A stretch of 64,000 bases of DNA, from positions 61,001-125,000 of the forward strand of contig JBAHVR010000208.1 in NCBI GenBank assembly GCA_036898135.1, read 5' to 3'. Position 1 is the first letter of the stretch. Each line of letters begins with the position of its first letter. Positions 22,133 to 35,800 of the stretch are shown here, piece by piece. Position numbers and translations under genes: made by a program. The notes beneath the pieces are model-generated. The model did no database searches. It was not told the origin of the DNA and saw only the letters and a program-made list of their open reading frames with translations. Origin of the DNA: Oncomelania hupensis. Its lineage: Eukaryota > Mollusca > Gastropoda > Littorinimorpha > Pomatiopsidae.

Positions 22133-22888
22133 TTATGACGGCCCACTAGCGCCAAAACCGAGCGCTACCATTATCAAGAAATAATTGAAATTAACACGTG
22201 TTCTGTGTAACAGATACCGTAATCCTCAGTGTTAATTAATAATTATCAATCTTTGCCACGCCTTCCTATCGCCAAAACTTGTTAATTACACAAATCATGA
22301 GATAATTACAAATAGTATAGGAATTATTAATGAATAATTATAATTGTAATTGAAAAAAAAACACAAATATCTTCGTGTGGTCATGTTTAATTTTTAGTTT
22401 TGGCTCTAACAATCCGGCTGGAAATGGGCCAAAACCGAAAAGTGTAATTTTCACTTGATAATTATAATTTTTAAGTATTAATTGTAAATAGTCGTTGATA
22501 TTTGTAATTATCACATGAAATTTGTAATTATCTGGGTTTGGCGCTAGTAGCCGTCACAATGTGAATTACACAGAACACGTGTTAATTACTATTATCACTG
22601 ATACCTGTAAATTCACCTTTTGGCGCTAGTATGCCGCCTTTGTCAGAATTAAGCATGATCATGTAAAAATTGTAATTATGAAGAGAAAATTACCATTTTC
22701 TGTTTTTACGCAATTCCAGGCGGATTGCTAGAGCCAAAACTAAACATTAAACATGATCACCTGAAGCTATTTATAATTTGTTAATGATAATTATAATTAT
22801 CCCTTGATAATTGTAATTATTCCATGATATTTGTAATTATCTTATGATATTTGTAATTATCAAATTTTGGCGCTAATAGGCCGTCATA
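22133..22888. mobile_element. Palindromic foldback MITE, copy 1
   Basis: Ends are TTATGACGGCCCACTAGCGC (left) and GCGCTAATAGGCCGTCATA (right), inverted to each other, with a 5 bp duplication GACTT (22128-22132, 22889-22893). Inside, the end motif (GGCGCTAGTA-GCCG in either orientation) recurs at several internal points (for example near 22265, 22395, 22540, 22620, 22720). The blocks between are AT-rich and self-complementary (TGATATTTGTAATTATC). It has no coding capacity. The modular, repeated-terminus structure suggests multimeric growth of a small MITE. Confidence 0.88.
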
Positions 22889-23017
22889 GACTTCGTCGTT
22901 GGTGATGTGCTGGGTATAGGAAATTCCCAGAAGTCTTCTGTAGCATCTCATCTACATACTGTGTATTCTTCGTTTTTGGTCTGGTATGAGGGTCCATATT
23001 TGAGAGGGCTACGGTGC

Positions 23018-23602
23018 TGTTACGTTGAAACGCGAAGGATAGTATGTCTGAAACGCGCACGATAGATCTAATCGTTTCGCTTTGCAAAGTATTCAATAAT
23101 AGAGTGTATTTACCTTTGATTTGAGTTTTCATTGTTGTTAGAAGAAGCTTTGTATAACGTTGATAATTTTAGTTTGTCGATATTATTGGAGAATTCTCTA
23201 GATTTACTTGTTTACTGTTGATAGAAGCTTCGCGATATTTGAGAACATTCTTGGACAGAAAGGAAAATTGTATGACGTAAAACAGTGATGACGAAGTTAA
23301 TTCTGATTGGTTGTAACGCGTCATTCTGGAACTTCCTGAGGTTATCTCGAGTTGAGAGAAAAACTATATAATTGACACACTGTGTTGATAGTGTGTTGAA
23401 AGTAAAAAGTTGAGAGTGAAAAGGCGATTGTATGCAGTTGTTGATGAACGCTGAATAAAGTTTGAAAACTTTATACGAAGACTTTGCCTTGTTGCTGAGT
23501 GAGCAGGCTGCGTGGATTAACGAATCTGAGTTACACTTTATCAGGACTTCAGCATTGGGGCTGAATCAACTACTGATAGAGAAAACAACATCGAGTGTAA
23601 CA
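23018..23602 (+). mobile_element. Solo LTR (585 bp) of an LTR retrotransposon
   Basis: It starts TGTTAC and ends GTAACA, flanked by the 5 bp duplication GGTGC (23013-23017 and 23603-23607). It contains a TATA-like CTATATAA at about 23364-23371 and AATAAA at 23454-23459, in the order expected of U3-R-U5 on the + strand. No internal region follows, so it is a solo LTR left by recombination. It lies inside the RTE-like LINE copy 3. The superfamily cannot be told from the LTR alone. Confidence 0.9.
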
Positions 23603-24558
23603 GGTGCGCAGCAGCCTTAACTTGGAATTTAGACTGATGATCCTGTCTTTCCAAATGGGCTTCAACCTTGTAAGAACACCAGTGTTTATGCGATCCTGGA
23701 GAGGACTGCCTGTCGGGACCCATTGTCTAATACAATGGCTTCTAAATATTTGAAGCTATGCAGTGTTGAGGGATAAGTCTTGGACTTTGATGTTTATGTT
23801 GATGCCATTGGTGTTGTTGGTCATCATTTTGGTCTTCTCTGCACTTATTTCCATTCCAAAGGCTCTTGAGGTGGTGTCAAACCTCTGTACCAGATCTTGT
23901 TCTTCTCCAGTCAATCCATCAATGTCATTCGCAAAACGGAGGTTGGAGAATGCTCTACCCTATAGGCTGACTGTGCATTTACTATCTGCAAGGGCATCTG
24001 ACATTATGCGCTCCAGAAAGGTGTTGTTGGGGAGAGTAGGCATCCTTGACGCACACCGATTGCTGTTATGAACAAGTTCGTGATGACGCTGATGTAGAGG
24101 CCTGCACTGGTAGCCTTGTCATACAGGCTTTTGATGACTTCAATGATGTTGGGACTGATGTACTCTCATGGTTGCCCATAGAGCTGCATGCCAGACTCGG
24201 TGAAACGCTTTCTTAAAGTCTACAAACACATAATATAGATGTTGTTGGTGCTGTAGGTATTACAGATTATTGCAGATTATTCTGATATTGAAAATTCGCT
24301 CAGTTCGCCCTGCCCTGATTCCTGCTTGTTCTTCAGTTATGATTTGTTCATCTTGGGATTTCAACCTATTATTATTTTCAGAAGAACTTAGTGAGTAAAC
24401 AACAGTTTCCCTGCCCAAATGGTTCTGAAATCGCCACTGCAATGCCATTGAATCCGAGATTCAGATATAGTCTGCCTTATCTTTTCCCTACACATACTTG
24501 TTTACCCATATCCACTCTAATTCTCTAACCTGGTTGCTCATCTGCGCAGCATTGGTTC

Positions 24559-25626
24559 TATGACAGCCTACTAGCTCCAAAACGTACAGTTACCAGTATC
24601 ACGAGATACTTGAAATTAACAAGTGTTCTGTGTAATTTACAGAAATGCCATTAATCCACAGTGTTAATTAATAAATATCAGTATTTGCTCCGCCTTACTA
24701 GAGACAAAACCTGATAATTACAATTTTCGCGTAATAATAACAATTATTATGAAATAATTTACAACTATCACTAAAAACTATAAATATCTTTGCCTGATCA
24801 TGTTTAATTTTCAGTTTTGGCTCTAGCAGTCCATCTGGAAATGCGCAAAAACCGAAAATTGTCATTTTCACCTAATGACTAATAATTTTATGTGTTAATT
24901 GTAAACATGTCGTGTTCCACGGAACTCTTCGTTTTTGTCTCAACCGTGCTACATATACGCATGCGCAATATATAGTGACCAATAAGAGTAGACTTCCGAA
25001 CACCCGCGCTTTCACCGCGCTGCAAACTTGTGCAATGTTTATGAAAGCGATAAGCAAAAATTGCATGCTGTCTGTTTTAGTATATAATTATAAACGTCAA
25101 TAATATATACTTTTAACCGCAATTTAATGATGATGGCAGACGCGCATGCGCGGTCCGATGCGCGATGTGCTCTCGCAGGCACTGTTCACAGCAAACCTTA
25201 GGTTTGGGCGCTACTAAAGCGTGGTCAAAACTAAAAATTAGTAATTAACACTGGGAATTTAGCGGTATCTCTGTGAATTACACAGAACACGCGTTAATTG
25301 CCATTATCACTGATCCCTTAACTGCAGATTTTGGCGCTAGTAAGCGGCCTTAGCCAGAATTACGTATAATCACGTAAAAATTGTAATTATCAAGTAAAAA
25401 AAAAGTTCGATTTTGGCTCATTTCAAGGGGGTGGCGAAAGGAGGGAGGTGGGGGGAGGGGGGGAGATGCTAGAGCCAAAACTGAAAATTAGAAAGGATCA
25501 CGCGAAGATATTTGTAATTGTTCACATGATATTTTAATTTTTTATATTTATAATTATCCCATGATACTTGTAATTATCCCATGATATTTGTAATTATCAG
25601 GTTTTGGCGCTAGTAGGCCGTCATAC
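24559..25626. mobile_element. Palindromic foldback MITE, copy 2
   Basis: Same family as 22133-22888, with left end TATGACAGCCTACTAGCTCC and right end GGCGCTAGTAGGCCGTCATA. A TGGTTC duplication sits at 24553-24558 and 25627-25632. It has internal copies of the end motif near 24695, 24815, 25205, 25330, 25470 and 25600. An unrelated, more GC-rich block at about 24905-25195 sits in the middle, perhaps a further insertion. Confidence 0.85.
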
Positions 25627-25972
25627 TGGTTCTGCTGAAAATTACTTTTAGACAAACCTCGTCACAGTTTGACTGCAGAATCTAAATGATGGAGTAATTG
25701 AAAGCACGTACAAGTACAGCTATACTTTTCACACTCACCGTCAAAAAAAGCACGTGTATCCTGATCTGCATAATGTCCTGCCAAAACTTTACGGTATTTT
25801 GAGTACAAATGCAGGTAGGTAAGTCCTGAAGTCTGCCAACACTCTTCATTCGCAGTTTAGCCAGAAAGCTGTTTCAAGTATGGGCGCCACCATTATTTTG
25901 CACCAGCAAACGTGTCCATCAAAAACGATGACGTTTTAGGATGAATATTTTACGTCAGCAAATCACTTGTCA

Positions 25973-25975
<3 letters not shown>
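25627..25975. other. No gene seen
   Basis: No frame or repeat that I recognise. Confidence 0.5.

Positions 25976-26028
<53 letters not shown>
25976..26028. repeat. (GT)n microsatellite
   Basis: Uninterrupted GT dinucleotide run. Confidence 0.95.
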
Positions 26029-26029
<1 letters not shown>

Positions 26030-26284
26030 TGTGTCTTTGGGCACTTTTGCTGACTCACACGACAAAACACACCCGCATACCACCGACCCGCTATTTCCGC
26101 CGACGTCACCAGAACTAGATGAACACTCAGCCGACATCAGGGATCGCTATTTTTACAATTTTTGCAAAAAGTTCTGAAAGTCGGCAAAACTCGACACACA
26201 TGTGTGTTGGACACTTGTCCTGAAATGGAGAGAGAGGGACCCTCTATACACTCCGGTCATTTCTTGTCATGACGAATCTTCGCA

Positions 26285-26391
26285 TCCTCGTGACGTCAAA
26301 TGCGTGCGCAGTTGACTTTTTTTTTTTTCCTCAAGAGTCGGCCATCTTCCATTTGCATGCATGAAGGATTTTCTTTGTCAGTTTTGAAAAC
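26285..26391 (+). promoter_or_regulatory. Candidate promoter and 5'UTR exon of the 26.8-37.5 kb gene
   Basis: Clustered here are a CRE-type TGACGTCA (26291-26298), a YY1-like GCCATCTTCC (26341-26350) and an octamer ATTTGCAT (26351-26358). A possible 5' splice site AAAAC|GTACGT follows at 26391/26392, and a strong 3' splice site (pyrimidine tract then TTTCAG) at 26754. A short non-coding first exon of roughly 26340-26391 is therefore plausible. The start of transcription is not determined. Confidence 0.45.
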
Positions 26392-26754
26392 GTACGTTTT
26401 TATTTTATTGTATTATTATAGTTTAATTTATTAATGTATGTGCTGAGTCCTAGTTCTATGTATAATTTTTAAGTGAATACAATTAATCTTGAAGAGACTG
26501 TATCTATCAGACTATCTTTTTCAAAATATCAGACAAGCGCATTCTCATTCTCAGCAAATTGTATCCTACCTACATAAATAAAAATTAAAATTAAAATAAT
26601 GACAGTCAGTGTTTAGATAGCCTATATAATAGATCTATGCTAACCTGGCCTGTGTATGACAATGTATGCATGTTTCATTTGATGAATAAGATCTAGCCTG
26701 GCTTCGTCCTTCTTGACTTTCAATGCAAGTAACAGCTTCTTGTCTTCATTTCAG

Positions 26755-26827
26755 ACACTGAGACAGATCAAGATAAGATGGCGTCAAATGTCACCTTCTC
26801 TAAAGTTTTTTCACTTCTCAAAAAAGA
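26755..26827 (+). CDS. Coding exon 1 (start codon at 26778)
   Basis: A 3' splice site TTTCAG precedes 26755. ATG at 26778-26780 in context AAGATGG gives 16 codons plus two bases. The 5' splice site is AAAAAGA|GTAAGT at 26827/26828. The encoded end SKVFSLLKKE completes its Glu codon across the intron. Confidence 0.7.
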
Positions 26828-29364
26828 GTAAGTAGCTTGAAAATCTTTTTTTTAAATAAATAAATAAGGCATAAACATGATTTAAATATTTTTTAAATAG
26901 TGCTACTTCTTTGAGTCTGTGAGCCAGTCAGTGGATTCTGCAACATTTCAACTTAGATTCATATTCACTCATTCATAAGTTCGGTGAGTGAACTTGATTT
27001 TATAATTTACTCACCAGTGGTGATTTTCTAAGTACTGCTTGATCGCTATAGAAGGAAATAAAAACTGATTGCATTGACGATCAATATAGTTCTCTTGACC
27101 CCTTACTTTTTCTTCAGGTTATGATGAAATCTAGTGCCTGTTATGGAAAAAGGACTCGATGTTTCCACTAAAGTTTTCTTCCATACATACATGTCTGGAA
27201 AAATCTGACTTTTACACAGTATATACTGGGTGTGTAACTGTTAATTGTAATGTTTTTGTTTGTTTGTTTGTTTGTTTGTTTGTTTCTTGCAGAGGTCTTA
27301 TAAAGGACAAGGCAAGTGAAGGAGATGTGACTGGACTTCAAATGGTAAGTACATTATTTCTGTTGATGCCATGTGATCATCATAAAGAGGAAAGACTATT
27401 ACAATTATCCCAATGAAATCAAGTGTGTTTAGCTGCTAGTAAAATGAAGCAAAATATTGCTAGTAACTTGAGGTGATGAATGAATCCTTTGGCAGTGCGT
27501 GGTGGTTTCAAGAATGTGTTCAACTGCGTTGAGTGGATGAGGATGATGATTAAAACATCCAAGATAAATGAAACACAGGACCCAAAATGAAAATAGGCAG
27601 GTAAAAAGACCTCAGTTTGTACATGCCTTCTCCCAAACCGATGTTTCTTCCCGCTCACCAACTCCCTCAGCCAAGTTTTAAAACAACAACAACAACAACA
27701 CCAAAAGAACACAATTCGAAACGTTCTGGTTTTTTTAATAGGAATATTGAGCTTCAAACTTGTGCATAAATTACCCCCACCCCTCTCCCCTAGCCCTCCC
27801 CTCTTTCTACCTTTCAATTTACTTCCTCTCCACCTACATATTCACACTCAAATCGTCTGGCTTTATTTTAAAAATTTTCATCTTGGATTTTCTTCTGACA
27901 CTATTACACCCCAACCAAACTTAGTACACAGGTGTAAGTTGAGAATATTGAGCTTGAACATTCTGAGCTACCTTAGCCACACTTTATTAAAAAATAATTT
28001 TCTCTTAGTACCTTGGTCCTGATTCGGCTGTTGGCAGTCCGCTGGACCATATAAACATTGAATATCTATCTGTTAATATCTCATGCTTGTCATTTGTTGT
28101 CGAATGTGATAATATACGAATTACTAATAAACAATTTTAAAACCAACCTCTTTACAGTAAGTAGGAATATGTATTGGGGCTAGCATGGTGGAAGGAAGCA
28201 CAGCATATTGACAACATGCATTTTGATTTCATTTTGTAGGCGTCGTTTTTAAGTCATGGGCCTAGATGACTATTTTTGACGTGATATAGTTTCGAAGAAT
28301 AACTGACATAGCGTCAAAAAGAAAATAATGCGGAACAAACTGGAAACAGGTTGAATTCTGAGTTTTCTTGAGATATTACAAATGTAAAGGAGTGGACAAA
28401 GAACAGTTTTCAATGGCTACCGTTTGTTTTTTATCAAAGGATTTTGGGAATGTGAAAATAATTTGTTGCCTCAACTGAAAAACCTCCCAATTCTTGAGAG
28501 GCTTTGGTCCTTACGCCTGCCTTGATTAAAAGCCAGAAGAGTGAAGGGGAACCCAGAACGTCGCACTCAGGGAGATGTGTGAGTGTGTGGGGGGAGGGAA
28601 GGAAGTGGAACATTTGTCACCAAAACCACCCCCACTCCAAAATTTTTTCCAAAGCAAAAAAAGAGAAAGGGGCGGGGGTGGTTGATTACATGTTGTGTTG
28701 GGGCTTTACAGAACACAGTCACTAAATGCATATTGAAATCACAATTGTTGTTTGCATCATCTGTCATATAGGACAAGTCAGAGGGTGAAGGAGAAGAAGA
28801 AGGAGAAGTGGCAGAACTTGAAATGGTAAGTACATTATTTCTGTTGATGCCATGTGATCATCATAAAGAGGAAAGATTATATATGCATCCAAATCAAAAC
28901 AAGTGTGTTTGGCTGCTGGATCCGTAAAATGAAGCGAACTATTGTCAGTAACTGGAGGTGGTGAGTAAATCCTTTGGCAGTGCGTAGCGACTTCAAGAAT
29001 ATGTTCAACTGCGGTTAGTAGGTGGGGACCCTATAAACAATTACTAAATAATTAAATGTGAATGATGATCGATGATTAAAACATCCAAGATAAATAGAAA
29101 CACGGGGCCCAAAAGGAAAACAAAGTCAGTCTATGGTAGAAGTGCAGCACCTGCTGTGGCTGAACAGTCGTCTGTAGCAGCAGATCCTGTTGTTGGTGTT
29201 GTTGTTGTTGTTTGTAGATTATAGTCACACGACACTTTCGCATATAGGTGACTACTGGACCGATTTATACTGACACCAGCGGGCCAGTTGTTGGTAAAGG
29301 GGAAAATAATATGATCACACGTTGACCAATCCGGATCAACAGAGCGAGAGAGAAAGAGAGAGAG

Positions 29365-29423
<59 letters not shown>

Positions 29424-29541
29424 GAGACAGAGACAGAGACAGAGACAGAGAGAGAGAAAACAAAACAAAAAGCGCTGCCTCGAAGAGCTGCAGGTTATCC
29501 CATGTTAAGCTCTTCGAGGCAGCGCTTTTTGTTTTGTTTTC

Positions 29542-29574
<33 letters not shown>

Positions 29575-29595
29575 GTCTCTAGCTCTCTCCCTGTC

Positions 29596-29648
<53 letters not shown>

Positions 29649-29768
29649 CTCTCTCTCTTTCTCTCTCGCTCTGTTGAACCCCGACCCTCAAAAAATACTA
29701 TTGATTACTAGAGGTAAATCTGCAAGGATGTGCTTTTTAAAGTAAATAAACTCTTTATTTTAGTTGCT

Positions 29769-29820
<52 letters not shown>

Positions 29821-32800
29821 GGGGCTATCTGAAAAAATCGCTACTATCCAAAAGGCAAAGAACTCAATGTTTGACTCACATGCATGGCAATGTGAGTCTA
29901 TGTACTCACCACCCCCACCTCGCCCCTCCTCTCTCCCCCTCCCCCAAACAAAAAAAAATGTTTCCAGGTTTTTGCAAATATGTGCGAAATGAGTCCTAAA
30001 TAGTCCACAAATTACTCTTTTTTTTTTCTTTTTTTTTTTTTTAAAGTCCGTCCGTCTTTTTGTCTTCCGTCCGCCGCCTACACGTGCAAAATTTGCAAGT
30101 GGATTACTATCTCAAAATCTATTTTAACTATCACAACCAAACTTGACAAGATGGTATATATCCATGAGACGTCATAAATTATAAGTGAATGAATTACGTC
30201 ACGTCAAGATCAAGGTCATAGGGTCGCCAAAATAATGTTGGTCAAAAAATAAAAACCTTTTCCCCCCAAGTTATTAATATTGAACGTATGATCTTTTGGT
30301 GCATGATAGATATCAATGAGGCACACATCTTATGCACATTTGTTCAACCTCTCTCCCAAGTGAAGATCACTGGAGCTGTTCAAAGACTAGTGTAGGTACT
30401 TTGAAGTGATCTTGACCCAAAACTATCAGAGATATAAATTTCAAGCTTGTTGTATTTAGGAATGATAGATTGATCTTTCATACATGTTCCGTTTTTGCGT
30501 TGATCTTGAAGGTCAAGGCCATTTTAGGCCTTGTAAAAACATACACAAAAGTCATCGTACAGTGGAATAGCTCTATTTAACCCATAGTATGCAACAACAT
30601 TGGGTTATTTGATCATACATGAACATGAGAGGTTGCATAAAGGTCAAGGTCATCCCAAGGTCACTGTTTTTTTTTTGTTTTTTTTTTGTTTTTTTGCATA
30701 ACACAACAGCTGGTTAAACGATCATCTGTGGTGCCCCTACGACCTTCGAGTTACGGGATAGGATAGGAATACAACTTTTGCTGTAGTTCATTTGATATTA
30801 CATACGTGTGTTTGGATCCGGAGGTCCAGGTCATTTTAAGGTCAAGAGCAGAGGAAGATCAAATTCAAAGTCGGTATTACTGTGCATTTTATTGCCACAC
30901 TGTTTCATTTTTTTCTAAGCAGTAATGTTCATGTTAAATATTGCAAGTTCTGTAAGCAGCGTGTGAGTCATATAGGCTTTGCCCCTTCTAATTATATTTG
31001 AAAGATAGATTGACTGCATCCAATACCATTATTGCTTCAAAATGAACAACTTACTAAAAATAGGCCTGCTGGTTTCCTTTAAAATAAATGAGTAACCATG
31101 TCATGTACCTTACCCTCCCACTCCCCTCCTCCTCCCCCTCTCCCCACCCCTGCCCTGCTTACCCATCTTTTCGTGTGGATCAAAACAATCAATGGAAGCT
31201 AAAATAGCCGAATTCTTTACTGAAGGACAATGTTGTAGCCAGCAGAAAGTGGTTCTTACAATGTACCAGACACATGTATAAATAAAGACGTAGATTTGTG
31301 TACGCTGATTTACGATCACATTAATTTTCTTATCAAAACATAACAACAAAGCGCAACATGCAAAGTTTATGACTAGAAATACGTCATTGACCGATAATGA
31401 ACGAAACTGAAGTATTGATACAAATGTACACGCAGCCACGATCGGGTCAGCTGCATCCTAATCGGAAAACCCCGGGCAAGGCCAACCTCATTGCACTGTC
31501 AGTTTAAGTACCCACACCATCTCCTCTATATCTCCGCCATGTTTAATCCTATCCTATCCCATCCCGTAACTCGGAGGTCGTAGGGGCACCACAGATGATA
31601 ATTTAACCAGCGTACTCCATCTTTCTCTGTCCTCAACAACCCATATGACTTCGCTCAGTGTCAAACCAGTCCATTCTCGAATGTTGTCTCCCACCTCTTT
31701 TTCGGTCTCCCTCTTCTTCTACCTCCTTGCGCTGTGCCTTGCAGAATGGTCTTTGCAAGGCCTGATGATCTGGTGACGTGGCCATACCATCCGAGTTTCC
31801 GTTTCTTCACCACTGTGAGCATGTCATCGTGTTGTCCAATGGTTTGTGTGATGGTCTGTCGGACTTCGTCGTTGGTGATTTGCTGGGTATAGGAAATGCC
31901 CAGAAGTCTTCCGTAGCACCTCATCTCCATGCTTTGTATTCTTCGCTGTAGATCTGCTGTGAGGGTCCATGCTTCGCAAGTATATAGGAAGATGGAAATG
32001 ACAAGGGAGAGCAGCAGTCTTACCTTGGAATGTAGACTGAATGTCTTTCCAAATGGGCTTCAACCTTGCCAGGGCAGCAGTTGCCTGTGCGCTCCTGGAG
32101 AGAACTTCTTGTCGGGACCCATTGTCTGATACAATGGCTCCTAAATATTTGAAGCTATGCACTGTGTTGAGGGATTGGCCTTGGACTTTGATCTCCGTGT
32201 TAATGCCATTGGTGTTGTTGGTCATCATAGATGTTGTTGGTCTTCACTGCACTTATTTCCATTCCATAGACTCTAGAGGTGGTGTCAAGCCTCTGTACCA
32301 GCTGTTCAAGTTCTTGTTCCTCTCCAGCCAATCCATCAATGTCATCCGCAAAACAAAGGTTGGAGATTGCTCTACCCCCTATGCTGACTGTGTCTTCGTG
32401 ATCTGCAAGGGCATCTGACATGATGCGCTCTAGGAAGATGTTGAAGAGGTTGGAGAGAGTAGGCTTCCTTGACGCACACCAACTGTTGTTCTGAACCAGT
32501 TTCCGATGGCGCTGTTATGGAGGACTGCACTGGTAGCCTTGTCATACAGGCGTTTGATGACTTAAATCATTTTATGGCTGATGTTGTACACTCTCATGGT
32601 TGCCCACAGAGACGAATGCCAGACTCTGTCAAACGCCTTCTTGAAGTCTACGAACACATGATATAGATGTTGTTTGCTTTGGATCGTGGAGACATTGAGC
32701 TGTTTAACACTTTTCAGACGCTTCACAATCTGGTATATAGGCCTTCTTGCAGTTGTTCTTGTTCAGACTGTTCTCTATTGTCTGGCATTGATCTTCTATC

Positions 32801-35800
32801 CAGTTCTCCTTTGCTGTGTGCATGCCTTTTCGGATGTCATTGTTGAATTTTCGGTAGACATAGCTCGCTGTGAGGTGTACTTTTTCTTCTTCATCTCTCT
32901 TCGTTTATCACACAGGTCCGAACGTTCAGGTGTGATCCAATGCTTCTTCTTTGGCCGGTGCTTGCCAAGGATCTCAGTGGCGGCATCTTTCACAGCTGAG
33001 TTGAAGGTGGTGGTCATGGTGTTGAATCTACTTCACCAGCTCCCAAAATGAGCAGTGGTAAAAATTTCCCTCCAATTGTGGCCTGAAATATTTCTACCAC
33101 CTCCGGGTATTGCAGTTTGTCCAGGTCGAACTTCAGTGTAGTGCACTTTGCTGTGTGTACTCTCTTCAAGTGGAGCCGGAAAGACATGATCACGAGATCG
33201 TGGTCACTTCCGATGTCTGCTCCTGGAAAAGTGCGTGTCCTGCCAATTTTGACGCTTGATCTGAAGCGTTTCTTGACCATGATGCAGTCGATCTGCTTGT
33301 GATGCTCCCCGCCGGAGCTGTGCCTAGTCCGTCGTCTGGATTTTTTTGTAGAGACCAAGCGTGTTTGCCAGTATCAAATTGTTGTATCTGGCAAACACCA
33401 ACAGTCTCAGACCCCTGTTATTTGTCTCATTGTTGCAGTGGGGTCCACATGGGTCTCCCCATTTGTGGTGCGCATCTTGGCCAACATTGGCATTCCAGTC
33501 GCCTTGCACTATGACTATGTCCTTTTTCGGCACATGGTCAAGGACCGCCTGTAGATTTTCATACAAATCCTCCACTTCGCTGTCGTCATATTCTAATGTT
33601 GGGGCATAGGTCTGGATGATGGTGATGTTGAAAGGGGCTGCTCTCAGACGGATGGTAATGAGTCTACTGGAGACTGGGCGGCAAAACCATGACAGTGGCT
33701 AGAATGTTCTTGTGGACTAAGAATCCAACGCCGTGTTCGTGCTTGTCATATCTACCGCTGAAATAAAGCTTGTGGCCTTTGTCGTTGTTTGACCTAGGCC
33801 TTTCCAGCGCAGTTTGCTAATACCTAAAACGTTTCGTCGATAGTAATCCAGCTCGTGGGCCAGTTCTTCTAATTGTCCTTCCGCAGTTAGGGTCTTGACA
33901 TTCCAGGTTCCTGTGACGATGTTGTTTCTCGTGCGGATCTTGCTAAGTTGTCCATCAGTAGCACACTTATCACATCCGTCCTGGTGGCCAACGGAAGGCG
34001 CGGTCCATGGTCTCACGGGCGATGACCGATCCGTTATGGAGTGAATGGTTCTATTGATCATGCAGTGTGTCTTGGGCAAGAAAGACCTGCCTGGCAGGGC
34101 CAAATCCTCTTCAGGCTGTTGGCCACAGCCGATTTCCACGAATACAGTGTGGCTCGCCTTGGCCCCGAGCACGTGGTCGTTGAACCTGTGAGGTTCCTCC
34201 GTCCTGGCCGGTGACTCCTGTATAGAAGACTTTCGCCCAGTGATGCCGTGCTGACATCACCCCTGTTGTCCGCCTCTTACAACACGCCGGGAAACGTTGG
34301 GTCTATTCTATTCTATTCAGTGCCCGACCCCACAAGGCGAAGTTGTACAGACAAAAGCCCAAATTCTTGCGGTCATATTAGGAGCATGTACGTCGATTTG
34401 GTCATCGTTTTGCTCATTCATAATTGTATTAGTACGCAAAGATACGGAATACAATTTTTACGGCAAATGTTGATACATGTGTTTAGCGTTAGGATTACAG
34501 TTAGAATTTGGGTTAGGGTTAGGGCTAGAGTGGCACTCATTTTCATGTTAAATATTGCAAGTTCCATAAGGAGCATGTGAGTCATATTGGCTTTGCCCTT
34601 CTAAATCGAATTATTTTCGTTGCACACATGCTAAGAGTACTCAAATGAAATCACTCAGTTCGGTGATGATGTGACGGCATTTGCTTGTAAAGAAACAAAG
34701 CGTGAATTGCCAAAATAGATTTTATTTACCCGATCAGTGTAAATGATGATGTAAAAATGCAAAAACTGTATTATTTTTGACTCGTTTGTTCCCGGGTGAT
34801 GTTAATCAATAGTAAGTGAATTCCTTTCGTTAGTGTGAGAATGTTGCCGTTTGTTGTTGACATGTGTTCAATTAGATCTAGGTGCCTGTGTTGTTTCCAT
34901 TTTACATCAACAGAAACTAAACTGTATAGGCAACCACAGCGTTGGGACCAGAAATGAACCTAGACATAGAAGTGCATGCAAATAGGTCTCCTTAATAGGT
35001 CAAGTAGTTTGTGCAGAACAGCTTTTTTTTTATTTTTTTTTATTTTTAATGTCAGCCTGCAAGGGATGACGTCAGAAATGCGCTGACGACATACCAAAAG
35101 GCCTGTGCTTGTTTCCAGCCCTTTATGCTCATTCTCCGAGCGGATCTAGATATTTTCATATGGAGGTATATGATAACATATATAATTACCAAATATCATC
35201 ACAATGGAAAGATCATGAAGAATAGAAAAATCGGTAGGTCGAAAGCAAGGTAAGTGTGCGCTTTCGAAGTAGAAATGACAAGAAGGAAAACACTGTTCTC
35301 TGAATGTATTAACAATAATATGTGCCCGTAAGCGTGAGATTGATACATATTGCCGCATTTGGAGTATTTCATTCCTATTTTTGGTGGTCACTGACCTGGT
35401 ACCCAACAAAATCTATTTCCCAAAGTTCATTTCCCACGGACAATAAACACCGCTGATATCCGACTTTGATTTGTGGCGCTGCATTGCGGCCGCGTCGCTT
35501 GAGGGGAAAACAGGAATTCCCTTCTCAGTGAGCATCTACCTAGCATTGAATAAAGCAAGTTTCAACTCAAATGGACCGTTAACACCTGAGATCAAGAAAC
35601 AAACAGGCTAGCATACATTCAAGCAGACAGAGAGACAGACATAATGCAAACTATGCTCTCTAACCTTTAAAGGGGGATTGTAACAAGATGATAATGAAAC
35701 TACTATCTGTAAAAATTCAAAACATTCTGATTACACTTTTATTGTAAGCTCTGGTCTGGGCCCAAAACTGCTAGATCGCTAAGGAGTGTATTAAGTGTAA

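Larger units (their letters stand above)
21814..24388 (-). mobile_element. RTE-like LINE copy 3, split by a foldback MITE and a solo LTR
   Basis: The 3' (GGATA)n tail is at about 21814-21830. The C-terminal frame at 21820-22130 is well preserved (LVGRHKSP..., KKRKLRWCGHVTRTSGIAKT, GGRRRGRQKKRWEDNFREW). Then comes the palindromic MITE (22133-22888), more C-terminal RT (QKTSGNFLYPAHHQ near 22.9 kb), the solo LTR (23018-23602) and further upstream RT sequence to about 24388. The net LINE length is about 1.2 kb. It is 5'-truncated and inactive. Confidence 0.88.

Noticed and set aside
29131..29691. Arg-Glu-rich 186-codon protein
   Set aside because: It is a translation of the GA/CT hairpin plus a SINE.
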